A stretch of DNA of 11,738 nucleotides from CAYVBE01 sp964448935 (GTDB lineage: Bacteria > Planctomycetota > Brocadiia > SM23-32), in assembly GCA_964448935.1 (NCBI GenBank), contig CAYVBE010000138.1:1-11738 (forward strand), read 5' to 3'. Position numbers and translations under genes: made by a program. Of the stretch, positions 1 to 6,381 are shown one piece after another. Each line of letters begins with the position of its first letter. The stretch's first letter is position 1. Under the pieces are notes generated by a model. That model was given only the letters and a program-made list of their open reading frames with translations, had not been told where the DNA came from and searched no databases.

Positions 1-56
1 AGCACGGGGCGGTCAACGTGGTGGCGCAGGAGGTCTGGCCCATCCCGCTGGAGTAG
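1..56 (+). CDS. C-terminal end of an upstream gene, possibly a DnaE-type DNA polymerase
   Basis: Reading from base 3, the frame gives HGAVNVVAQEVWPIPLE and then TAG at 54-56. The pattern of a glycine, then VNVVA, then a hydrophobic WP-type ending resembles the last strand of the OB-fold at the C-terminus of DnaE or error-prone DnaE2 polymerase III alpha subunits. With only 17 residues this is a suggestion, not an identification. The frame is open to the left edge, and its stop lies three bases from the stop of the convergent methyltransferase gene, which fits a real gene end in this tightly packed region. Confidence 0.4.
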   Translation, partial: HGAVNVVAQEVWPIPLE

Positions 57-59
57 CTC

Positions 60-767
60 TCAAATCTTCCGTTCCCCTGGCTTTCTGCCGACGATGACAA
101 CCTGGCGGTTCAGCAGGATGTCCCGGCTGGTGCTCTCGGCCAGGTCAGGCTTGCCTTTTAGCTTCGCCTTCAGCCGACCGACCAGCCAGAGCAACCCCCA
201 GAAGGGAAATCCAAACACCGCGGTCCGACCGTGGAAGTGGTAGAAGTGGCATCCCATCACCTCCAGCAGGACGCATCTGAACTGCTGCCGGAACCAGCTC
301 GGCGGGAGGCAGGAGATGTGGCCGCGGTCGGCCTTTTCCTCATGGTCGCGGATCTCCTCCGGCAGCCGCTTCGTCAGGCGGCCGCGAAACAGAAACCGCA
401 TCCTCCGCTGCAGACTGCTGAAGTTGGGCACCTGGACGATCACCCAGCCCTCCGGTTTCACCACCCTGCGGATTTCCCGCAGCGTGTGCCTCGGGTTCTC
501 GGTGTGCTCCAGGCCCGCCACGCAGCAGACGGCGTCGAATGATTCGTCGTCGAAAGGCAACCGCTCATCCAGGTCCGCCCGTCGGCAATCCATATCTGGC
601 ACTTCAAGAACGGAGGGATCAATGTCGGCCGCAACCACTTTGTACCCCTTCTCGCGCAGGTGTGCGCAGAGCTGTCCTGGTCCACAGGGAAGGTCCAGCA
701 CCACACCCTCGGGACAATACTGCTGCAGAAGGTCGGCCACTCTGGCTTCGTTCTCGGTCATCTCCAT
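60..767 (-). CDS. Class I SAM-dependent methyltransferase (Methyltransf_11-like), substrate unknown
   Basis: The 235-residue protein has the Rossmann-type methyltransferase fold. Motif I, VLDLPCGPGQL (residues 23-33), binds S-adenosylmethionine. An acidic residue at the end of strand 2 (D50 in AADID) should hold the ribose. The segment around residues 64-88 (ADLDERLPF, SFDAV, then LEH) is the usual post-I and motif II region, followed by REIRRVVKPEGW. The C-terminal part is not a known specificity domain. It holds a hydrophobic aromatic stretch (about 182-199, FGFPFWGLLWLVGRL) and then a basic segment, which could associate with a membrane surface. The ATG at 767 is preferred because GGTGA lies 7 bases upstream; a second ATG two codons later is possible. 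Transcription is divergent from recJ. The acceptor could be a lipid, quinone, sugar or protein; the sequence does not say which. Confidence 0.82.
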   Translation of the reverse strand: MEMTENEARVADLLQQYCPEGVVLDLPCGPGQLCAHLREKGYKVVAADIDPSVLEVPDMDCRRADLDERLPFDDESFDAVCCVAGLEHTENPRHTLREIRRVVKPEGWVIVQVPNFSSLQRRMRFLFRGRLTKRLPEEIRDHEEKADRGHISCLPPSWFRQQFRCVLLEVMGCHFYHFHGRTAVFGFPFWGLLWLVGRLKAKLKGKPDLAESTSRDILLNRQVVIVGRKPGERKI

Positions 768-864
768 CTTCAGGTCACCACATCACAAGCCTGCCATCGG
801 ACACTTCCGTAACTGCTCCGCTGCACCGTCCCGCAACGTCCCGGAGAGATGCCTGGCGCGGCTC

Positions 865-894
865 AGTTTACACCGGTCCGGCCCTCCGTGCAAA
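865..894 (-). promoter_or_regulatory. Weak candidate promoter for the methyltransferase
   Basis: On the minus strand TTTGCA (894-889) and TAAACT (870-865) are separated by 18 bases, with TG just before the -10-like hexamer. Each hexamer matches the sigma-70 consensus at four of six positions. A start near 858 would give a leader of about 90 bases. This is the best candidate I found in the 226-base divergent spacer, but it is not strong. Confidence 0.22.
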
Positions 895-954
895 GCCGAG
901 GGGCGAACTACCGCACGAACTTGCGTCCCCATTCAAGACATTTCCCGCGCGCGT

Positions 955-984
955 TTGTCAGCCCGCGAGTGCCACTGCTATACT
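955..984 (+). promoter_or_regulatory. recJ promoter, extended -10 type
   Basis: TTGTCA (955-960) and TATACT (979-984) are separated by 18 bases. The TG at 976-977, one base before the -10, makes it an extended -10 element. Both hexamers match the sigma-70 consensus at five of six positions. Initiation would be expected near 990-992, only a few bases before the recJ ATG at 994, so the transcript should have almost no leader. Confidence 0.6.
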
Positions 985-993
985 GTGGGTGCC

Positions 994-2754
994 ATGACGA
1001 AACAGTGGGTACTTCCCCCCGACAATTCTGACCGCGTCCGCCGCCTGTGCAGCGCCCTGCGCGTCTCCGACCTGGTCGCTCGAGTCCTGGTCAATCGAGA
1101 CCTCCGCGACGAAGGTTCGGCGCAGCGGTTTCTGCAGCCCAGCCTTCACGATCTGCGCGATCCGGCCGACGACCCGAAGCTCACCGAGGCCGCCGCCTTC
1201 CTGCTGGACGCCATGCGCTCCGGGCGGAAGATCACCATCTTCGGCGATTACGACGCCGATGGCCTCTGCGCCGCCGCCGTCATGCTGAGGGCCGCCCGGT
1301 TTCTGGACGCCGACGCCCGGCTCTACATCCCCCACCGCATCGAAGAGGGATACGGCCTGAGCACCGAGGCCGTGCAAGAGCTGGCGGAGGGCGGCACGGA
1401 GCTGATCGTCACGGTGGACTGCGGCATATCGGCGGCGCGCGAAGTGCAATTCGCCCGGGAACTGGGAATGGACGTCCTGGTGACCGACCACCACGAGCCG
1501 CGCGACGGCCTGCCGCAGGGCGTTCATCTGCTGAACCCCAAGCTCGACGACTGCCGGTTCGGGTACGAATACCTGGCCGGAGTCGGCGTGGCCTTCAAGC
1601 TGGTGTGGGCGCTGGGGCAGCAGCTCAGCGACAGCGAGCGCGTCTCGGACGAGTTCCGGGACCTGCTGGTGGAGGCGCTGGCGCTGGTGGCCATCGGCAC
1701 CGTGGCGGACGTGGTGCCGCTGCTGGACGAGAACCGGGTGATGGTCAGCTACGGGCTGAAGACCATCGCCATCACCGAGCAGGCCGGGCTCCGCGCGCTG
1801 CTGCAGGTGGCCCGCGTGCGGCACGACCCTCCTACTTCCAGAGACATCGGCTGGCGGGTGGCGCCACTGCTGAACGCCGCAGGACGGATGGGCCATCCCG
1901 ACGCCGCAGCGGAACTGCTGACCACCTACGACGCCGCGCGCGCCGAGGAGCTGGCCGATCACCTGAAGGAGCAGAACCGACTGCGCCGCAGCGTGCAGCG
2001 CTCCACCTGCGATGAGGCGGAGCAGATCGTGGCCGGCAACGCCTTCCTGCGGGGGCAGAACTGCATCGTCCTGACCAATCCGGACTGGCACCAGGGCGTG
2101 CTGGGCCTGGTGGCCAGCCGGCTGGCCGAGAGATTCTGGCGACCGGCCTTCGTGTTCACTACCGAGGGTAATCGCGCACGTGGCAGTGCCCGGAGCGTGG
2201 AGGGCTTCCCGCTCTACACCGCCGTGGCCGAGTGCGCGGACCTGCTGCTGGAATACGGCGGGCACCAGGGCGCCGCCGGGCTGACGCTGCCGATGGACAA
2301 CCTGGAGGCCTTCCGCGAGGCCATAAACGCCGTGGCGGAGAAGCTGCGGGGCCGCGAACCCGCGCTGCCGGAGCTGCGGCTGGACGGCGAGGCGGCGCTC
2401 TCGGCGCTGAACTTCGACCTGGTGAAGGAGATCGAGCGCCTGCAGCCCTTCGGCGAGGGCAACCCGAGGCCGCTTTTCTACGCCTCCGGCCTTCAGGTCG
2501 CCGGCAAGCCGCGCACCGTGGGTCGCGACGGCAGCCACCTGACGTTCATGGTCCGTCAGGAGAACACCACGCTGCGGGTTATCGCCATGGGCAAGGCCGA
2601 CTGGCTGGAGGAATTGCGCAGCCGCCGGGGGGAGCCCTTCCGCCTGGCCTTCCGTCCCGGCATCAACACCTACCGCGGCAGGACCAGCGTAGAGTTGCGC
2701 GGAGAAGACCTGCAGTGGGACGGGGAGATAGTGCGCAAAGACCCGCCCGTGTGA
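994..2754 (+). CDS. recJ: Single-stranded-DNA-specific exonuclease RecJ
   Basis: The 586-residue protein is a DHH-superfamily 5'-3' single-strand exonuclease. In bacteria RecJ acts in the cytoplasm in RecF-pathway recombination, mismatch repair and base excision repair. The catalytic motifs are present in order: GDYDADG (84-90), VDCG (141-144), TDHH (164-167) and VADVVPL (238-243), supplying the Asp and His ligands for two Mn or Mg ions. The DHHA1 part carries GGHQGAAG (422-429), followed by a C-terminal OB-fold-like region (LQPFGEGNPRPLF at 483-495 onward). Length is normal for the family. The ATG at 994 starts at the usual RecJ N-terminus (MTKQWVLPP). The same frame stays open far upstream, but that part overlaps the methyltransferase gene and shows no homology-like pattern. 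There is no useful Shine-Dalgarno sequence because the promoter sits immediately upstream. The stop codon lies in the loop of a hairpin, 12 bases from the stop of convergent mrdA. Confidence 0.95.
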   Translation: MTKQWVLPPDNSDRVRRLCSALRVSDLVARVLVNRDLRDEGSAQRFLQPSLHDLRDPADDPKLTEAAAFLLDAMRSGRKITIFGDYDADGLCAAAVMLRAARFLDADARLYIPHRIEEGYGLSTEAVQELAEGGTELIVTVDCGISAAREVQFARELGMDVLVTDHHEPRDGLPQGVHLLNPKLDDCRFGYEYLAGVGVAFKLVWALGQQLSDSERVSDEFRDLLVEALALVAIGTVADVVPLLDENRVMVSYGLKTIAITEQAGLRALLQVARVRHDPPTSRDIGWRVAPLLNAAGRMGHPDAAAELLTTYDAARAEELADHLKEQNRLRRSVQRSTCDEAEQIVAGNAFLRGQNCIVLTNPDWHQGVLGLVASRLAERFWRPAFVFTTEGNRARGSARSVEGFPLYTAVAECADLLLEYGGHQGAAGLTLPMDNLEAFREAINAVAEKLRGREPALPELRLDGEAALSALNFDLVKEIERLQPFGEGNPRPLFYASGLQVAGKPRTVGRDGSHLTFMVRQENTTLRVIAMGKADWLEELRSRRGEPFRLAFRPGINTYRGRTSVELRGEDLQWDGEIVRKDPPV

Positions 2755-2762
2755 CACGGGTG
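2744..2762. terminator. Hairpin between convergent recJ and mrdA, with the recJ stop codon as its loop
   Basis: CCCGTG (2746-2751) and CACGGG (2755-2760) form a perfect six-base-pair inverted repeat. The three-base loop is the recJ TGA stop. A G-T wobble (2745/2761) and a C-G pair (2744/2762) can extend the stem. It fills almost the whole 12-base space between recJ and mrdA and could work on either strand. There is no T-run on either side, so it is not a classical intrinsic terminator; it may pause polymerase or protect 3' ends. Confidence 0.4.
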
Positions 2763-2766
2763 CGCC

Positions 2767-4626
2767 TCAACGCATGGCCTCCACTTCCGGCCATATTTCG
2801 GCCAGTGCCTCCGCCAGGATGGGCGCCGCGTCCGTGCCGCCATGGCCGCCGGGAACCCTCTCGTTGACCACCGCGAAGGCGATCTTCGGGGCGTCATAGG
2901 GCGCGTAACCCGCGAACCATGCGTGGTTCAGGTCCGTGTTGCCCAGCTCGGCGGTGCCGGTCTTGCCGGCCGCCCGGTAGGGGTCCAGCGCGGCATATCG
3001 TGCGGTGCCGCTCCGCACCACCAGCCTCATGCCTTCCCGGACGGCGCTCAAGGACTCCTCGCTCAGCGGCACCTCCGTGTACTGCGGCTCGTAAGTCCGC
3101 GCGATGCCGCCCGTCGCGTCCCGCGTGTGGTGCAGGAAATGCGGGGTGTGGAGGCGGCCCCCGTTGGCCACCACCGCCATGGCGCGCGCCACCTGCAGCG
3201 GGGTGCACTCCAGCGTTCCCTGCCCGATGGACAGGTTGATGGTCTGGTAGGTGGCCCGCGCGTCCGGCACGGCGCCGCCGCGCTCGAAGGGCCAGTCCAC
3301 GCCGGTCTTCTGCCCCAGGCCGAACCGCCCGCCCCACTCCGTCAGCGCCTGTCCCCCCGCCGCCAGACCGGTGTGGTAGAAGTAGATGTTGCAGGAGTGC
3401 TCAATGGCCGGGATCAGCGAAAGCGTGCCGTGGCTGCCCGTGCAACTGAAGTATTCCTGCCCGAACCGCTCCCTGCCACGGCACGTGAAGGTCGTACCCG
3501 GCGTGATGCTGCCGCTTTCCAGCGCCGCAAGCGCGGTGATGATCTTGTAAACCGATCCCGTCGGAAGCGTGCCCTGGAGGGGCCGGTAGAACAGAGGTGC
3601 GTGGGGACTCTGCACCAGATCGGGCAGGTCGTCCCGGTAGCTGGACAGTTCGTAAGTCGGGTAGGTGGCGGCGGCCAGGATGGCCCCGCTGTTCGCGTCC
3701 AGCAGCACCAGGGCGCCCCGCTCGAACCGGATGGGCGCGCTGGAAGCCAGGGCACTCACCCGGCCCTCGGCCGCCCGCTGCAGGGCGCGGTTGCAGGCCC
3801 GCTGGAAGTCCTCGCGCAGGGTCAGGTACAGGTCGGTGCCCGGCCGCGGAGGGACGCTTGTGGCCTTCTTCTCAACGCGCAGCATCTCGAACACCAGCCG
3901 GTGTTTCACATAGCCGCGCCGCCCGCGCAGCAAAGCCTCGTAGAACTTCTCGACGCCGCTCTCTCCCAGGCGATCGTCCATGCGGTAGCGGCTGCCGATC
4001 TTCTCCACCCCCATGTCCATCGTCCAGTGGCGGTCGGCGGCGCAGAACTCCTCCCAGTCCGTCGGCGAGAGGTCGCGGATCGTGCCCACGACGTGGGGGG
4101 CCAGGGTGCCGTTGAGGTAGCGGCGCCGGGTGGCCTCCAGCACGTGGATGTGGGGGAACCTGTCCGGCGCGCTTCGCACAGCCGCCGCGACCTCGGCGGG
4201 CACATCGCTCACAACGCGGTGCGCCTGGTAGCGCTCGGCGATGCGTATATCGGCGCGCCCCTCGCGGCGCATCTGGCGCTCCCGAACGCTGGCCTCCATG
4301 CGCTCGACGGACTCGATGGCCTCCTCCGCCCTCTCGGCCAGCTCCTCCGGCGGCGTGCCGCAAAGCGCCGAGACCTGCCGGCGCCAGTCCTCCTCCCCCA
4401 GTTTTTGGAAATCCACCGCCAGGTCGAAGGAAGGCACCTGCTGAGCCAGCGGCGTGCCCCAGCGGGTGTAGATGCCGCCGCGCACGGTAGGAATCGTCCG
4501 GTTGCCCCCTGCCCGGGCGTCGAAGGGATCGTGCAGCAGAAGCTGAAGCTGGGCCAGCCGGGCCACGAGGATGAGACCGACCAGCAGGAACGCTCCGGTC
4601 AGAATGTGGAGACGTCGTCTAAACAC
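2767..4626 (-). CDS. mrdA: Penicillin-binding protein 2, peptidoglycan D,D-transpeptidase
   Basis: The 619-residue class B penicillin-binding protein should cross-link peptidoglycan during cell elongation with a RodA partner, which is not in this window. One N-terminal membrane helix (about 8-28) anchors it. The dimerisation or pedestal domain begins with RGGIYTRWGTPLA (49-61), where the more usual Asp of RGxIxDRxG is Thr, and runs to about 250. The transpeptidase domain has all three active-site motifs: SVYK (358-361, nucleophile Ser358), SCN (411-413) and KTGT (555-558). LSIGQG (465-470) is also typical of PBP2. Length is close to the family norm of about 630. The start is a GTG with GAAGGT at 4639-4634, seven bases upstream. 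It follows guaB by 40 bases on the same strand and is probably cotranscribed. The usual mreBCD and rodA neighbours are absent here. FtsI is less likely given the elongation-type motifs and the lack of division-cluster neighbours. Confidence 0.9.
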   Translation of the reverse strand: MFRRRLHILTGAFLLVGLILVARLAQLQLLLHDPFDARAGGNRTIPTVRGGIYTRWGTPLAQQVPSFDLAVDFQKLGEEDWRRQVSALCGTPPEELAERAEEAIESVERMEASVRERQMRREGRADIRIAERYQAHRVVSDVPAEVAAAVRSAPDRFPHIHVLEATRRRYLNGTLAPHVVGTIRDLSPTDWEEFCAADRHWTMDMGVEKIGSRYRMDDRLGESGVEKFYEALLRGRRGYVKHRLVFEMLRVEKKATSVPPRPGTDLYLTLREDFQRACNRALQRAAEGRVSALASSAPIRFERGALVLLDANSGAILAAATYPTYELSSYRDDLPDLVQSPHAPLFYRPLQGTLPTGSVYKIITALAALESGSITPGTTFTCRGRERFGQEYFSCTGSHGTLSLIPAIEHSCNIYFYHTGLAAGGQALTEWGGRFGLGQKTGVDWPFERGGAVPDARATYQTINLSIGQGTLECTPLQVARAMAVVANGGRLHTPHFLHHTRDATGGIARTYEPQYTEVPLSEESLSAVREGMRLVVRSGTARYAALDPYRAAGKTGTAELGNTDLNHAWFAGYAPYDAPKIAFAVVNERVPGGHGGTDAAPILAEALAEIWPEVEAMR

Positions 4627-4653
4627 CGGTCAGACCTTCGATAAACGGACATG

Positions 4654-4665
4654 CCGTGCGCACGG
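4654..4665. repeat. 12-base perfect palindrome in the guaB-mrdA junction
   Basis: CCGTGCGCACGG is a perfect dyad in the 40-base spacer between guaB and mrdA, about 28 bases before the mrdA start codon. As RNA it could form only a four-pair stem with a four-base loop. As DNA it has the form of a small dimeric-protein operator. GC-rich sequence makes chance palindromes more likely, so this is weak. Confidence 0.3.
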
Positions 4666-4666
4666 G

Positions 4667-6175
4667 TCACCGCTCGGACCGTCCCAGACGATGTGGCTCC
4701 TGGAAGGTGTGCAGGCTGTGAACGCCGCCCTCGATGCGACTGGAGACGGACCTCTTCTCGAAGCACACCTTGCCCTCGGCCACGTCCCGCTGCAACTGGT
4801 AGACGGAGCCACAGCCGACGTCCTGGAGGGCGTGCTTCACTCCCTGCATCAGGTAGGGCACGTAGTTGATGATCGAACCCTTGTCCACCACGGTGCCGCT
4901 TACGCCCTGCGCCACGCGGATGGGCTCCTCGCCCTCCATGTAGCGGCGGATTCCGCGGGCCTCCATCGCCTCCTTGCTGCCCATGCCACGGTAGTGTTTC
5001 ACGCGGACGCCGCCCTCGTAGAAATACTCCCCGGGCGCCTCGTCGGTGCCCGCCAGCAGCGAGCCGACCATGACCGTCGAGGCGCCGCAGGCCAGGGCTT
5101 TGGCGATGTGGCCGATATTCGTGATGCCGCCGTCGGCGATGACGGGCACGCCTCGCTCGGCGGCGGCTTTGGCGCAACTGTAAACCGCGCTGGCCTGCGG
5201 CCGCCCCACGGCCACCGTTTCCTGGGTGATGCAGATCGAGCCGCTTCCCATGCCGATGCGCAGCCCGTCGGCGCCGGCCTCGATCAGGCCCTCGCACTGG
5301 GCGGGCGTCACCACGTTGCCGGCCACCACCTGCAGCTCGGGGTACCGCTCCTTGGCCCACGCCAGCATCTCCACCTGGAAGGTGGAATAGCCCTGCGCGC
5401 TGTCCAGCACCACCACGTCCACTCCGGCCTGCATCAGCGCTTCCAGCCGCTCCCTGTCCTCGGCATGGGTGCTCACGGCCGCACCCACCAGCAGTTGCTT
5501 GGCATCGTCCTTGCTGGAATGGGGGAACTCCCGGTTCTTCCGCAGGTCCGTGCGGCTCATCAGGCAGACCAGGTTGCCCTCGTCGTCCACCAGGGGCAGC
5601 TTCCCCTTCTTGCTTTCCCGCAGGATGCGGTTGCCCTCCTGCAGGCTGATGCCGGCGGGGGCGGTCACCAGGTCGGCCGTCATCACCTCGCTCAGGGGGC
5701 GGCTGCGGTCCTCCTCGAAGTCAATGTCCCGCTGCGTGACGATGCCCACCAGCTTGCCCCCCACCTGGCCGTCCTCGGTGATGGGAATGCCGCTGAAGCC
5801 GTGCTCCTCCTTGATGCTGTCCACGTCCGAGATGCGGTCCTCCGGCGAGAGCACCACGGGGTCCATGATGAACCCGTTCTCGAACCGCTTGGTGCGGCGG
5901 ACCTGCTCGGCCTGCTCCTCGATGGTGTTGTTGTAGTGGATGATCCCGATGCCGCCCAGCAGGGCCATGTAGATGGCCATCCGGCTTTCCGTCACGGTGT
6001 CCATCGGCGAGCTGACCAGGGGGATGTCAACCGTTATGTCCCGCGTCAGGCGGGACTCCAGCGAGATGTCTCCGAGCGCGTGTTGGATGTATCCGGGCAG
6101 TAGGATAAAGTCGTCATACGTCAGCCCGCCGCCCTCGAACAGTTCGGCGGCGCTGACCCCGTTTCCCCGCTCCAT
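4667..6175 (-). CDS. guaB: Inosine-5'-monophosphate dehydrogenase, eukaryote-like type
   Basis: The 502-residue enzyme should oxidise IMP to XMP with NAD in the cytoplasm, the committed step of GMP synthesis. The TIM barrel is interrupted by a pair of CBS domains (about 105-215). The active-site loop is GSGSICITQE (311-319 region) with catalytic Cys315; the flap has the Arg411-Tyr412 pair and VAQGVSG with Gln423. The sequence resembles animal IMPDH more than usual bacterial GuaB: ICITQE instead of ICTTR, flap Gln instead of the bacterial Glu, His237 (STHAED) and Phe266 (STFQ) at the places of human adenine-contacting His253 and Phe282, and a tail containing EGGVHSLH. The start ATG has GGAGGT (6186-6181) five bases upstream. 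mrdA follows after 40 bases. The last ten residues or so extend past the usual end. Confidence 0.95.
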   Translation of the reverse strand: MERGNGVSAAELFEGGGLTYDDFILLPGYIQHALGDISLESRLTRDITVDIPLVSSPMDTVTESRMAIYMALLGGIGIIHYNNTIEEQAEQVRRTKRFENGFIMDPVVLSPEDRISDVDSIKEEHGFSGIPITEDGQVGGKLVGIVTQRDIDFEEDRSRPLSEVMTADLVTAPAGISLQEGNRILRESKKGKLPLVDDEGNLVCLMSRTDLRKNREFPHSSKDDAKQLLVGAAVSTHAEDRERLEALMQAGVDVVVLDSAQGYSTFQVEMLAWAKERYPELQVVAGNVVTPAQCEGLIEAGADGLRIGMGSGSICITQETVAVGRPQASAVYSCAKAAAERGVPVIADGGITNIGHIAKALACGASTVMVGSLLAGTDEAPGEYFYEGGVRVKHYRGMGSKEAMEARGIRRYMEGEEPIRVAQGVSGTVVDKGSIINYVPYLMQGVKHALQDVGCGSVYQLQRDVAEGKVCFEKRSVSSRIEGGVHSLHTFQEPHRLGRSER

Positions 6176-6180
6176 TCTCG

Positions 6181-6186
6181 ACCTCC
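6181..6186 (-). promoter_or_regulatory. Strong ribosome binding site of guaB
   Basis: GGAGGT on the minus strand lies five bases before the ATG at 6175. It is a full match to the anti-Shine-Dalgarno core and fixes the start of guaB. Confidence 0.7.
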
Positions 6187-6224
6187 GGAAGTGGACGTGG
6201 CCCTTGCGATTGTTTGATGAGAAG

Positions 6225-6240
6225 CCGGGGCGCTCCCCGG
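6225..6240 (-). other. GC-only stem-loop upstream of guaB
   Basis: CCGGGG (6225-6230) and CCCCGG (6235-6240) form a perfect six-pair stem with a four-base loop. It lies right at the predicted 5' end of the guaB transcript, so it could be a protective 5' stem-loop. It could also be a weak terminator for the peptidase gene that ends in the gap just upstream. On the minus strand it is followed by CTTCTCATC rather than a T-run, so termination is not assured. Confidence 0.35.
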
Positions 6241-6247
6241 TGGCACT

Positions 6248-6276
6248 ATTCTAAACACCTTCCGGGCGTAGCGCAA
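6248..6276 (-). promoter_or_regulatory. Candidate guaB promoter
   Basis: On the minus strand TTGCGC (6276-6271) and TAGAAT (6253-6248) are separated by 17 bases. The -10 matches the consensus at five of six positions; the -35 keeps only TTG. The expected start is near 6241, giving a leader of about 65 bases before guaB. It would allow guaB-mrdA to be transcribed independently of aroF and the peptidase gene. Confidence 0.4.
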
Positions 6277-6281
6277 CAAGG

Positions 6282-6381
6282 NNNNNNNNNNNNNNNNNNN
6301 NNNNNNNNNNNNNNNNNNNNNNNNNNNNNNNNNNNNNNNNNNNNNNNNNNNNNNNNNNNNNNNNNNNNNNNNNNNNNNNNN
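6282..6381. other. Assembly gap, exactly 100 N
   Basis: Exactly one hundred N characters, the conventional length for a scaffold gap of unknown size. It removes the 3' end of the M16 peptidase gene and the start of the peptidase-guaB intergenic region. Reading frames cannot be carried across it. Confidence 0.97.

Noticed and set aside
316..993. A 226-codon N-terminal extension of RecJ
   Set aside because: The frame is open, but it overlaps the methyltransferase gene. Its translation is Ser- and Arg-rich with no domain pattern, and a good promoter lies just before the ATG at 994.
958..2757. A long open frame antisense to recJ
   Set aside because: The frame follows from the GC-rich third positions of recJ. 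Its translation is low in complexity, rich in Ala, Gln, Arg and Gly, and has no recognisable motif, whereas the recJ frame has all the DHH motifs.
2842..6103. Long plus-strand open frames antisense to mrdA and guaB
   Set aside because: These are composition-driven shadows of high-GC genes. They show no family motifs, and the minus-strand frames are clearly PBP2 and IMP dehydrogenase.
6246..6281. An apparent 11-residue continuation of the peptidase after the N gap
   Set aside because: The frame across a gap of unknown size is arbitrary, and the residues do not look like an M16 C-terminus; the same bases contain a plausible guaB promoter.
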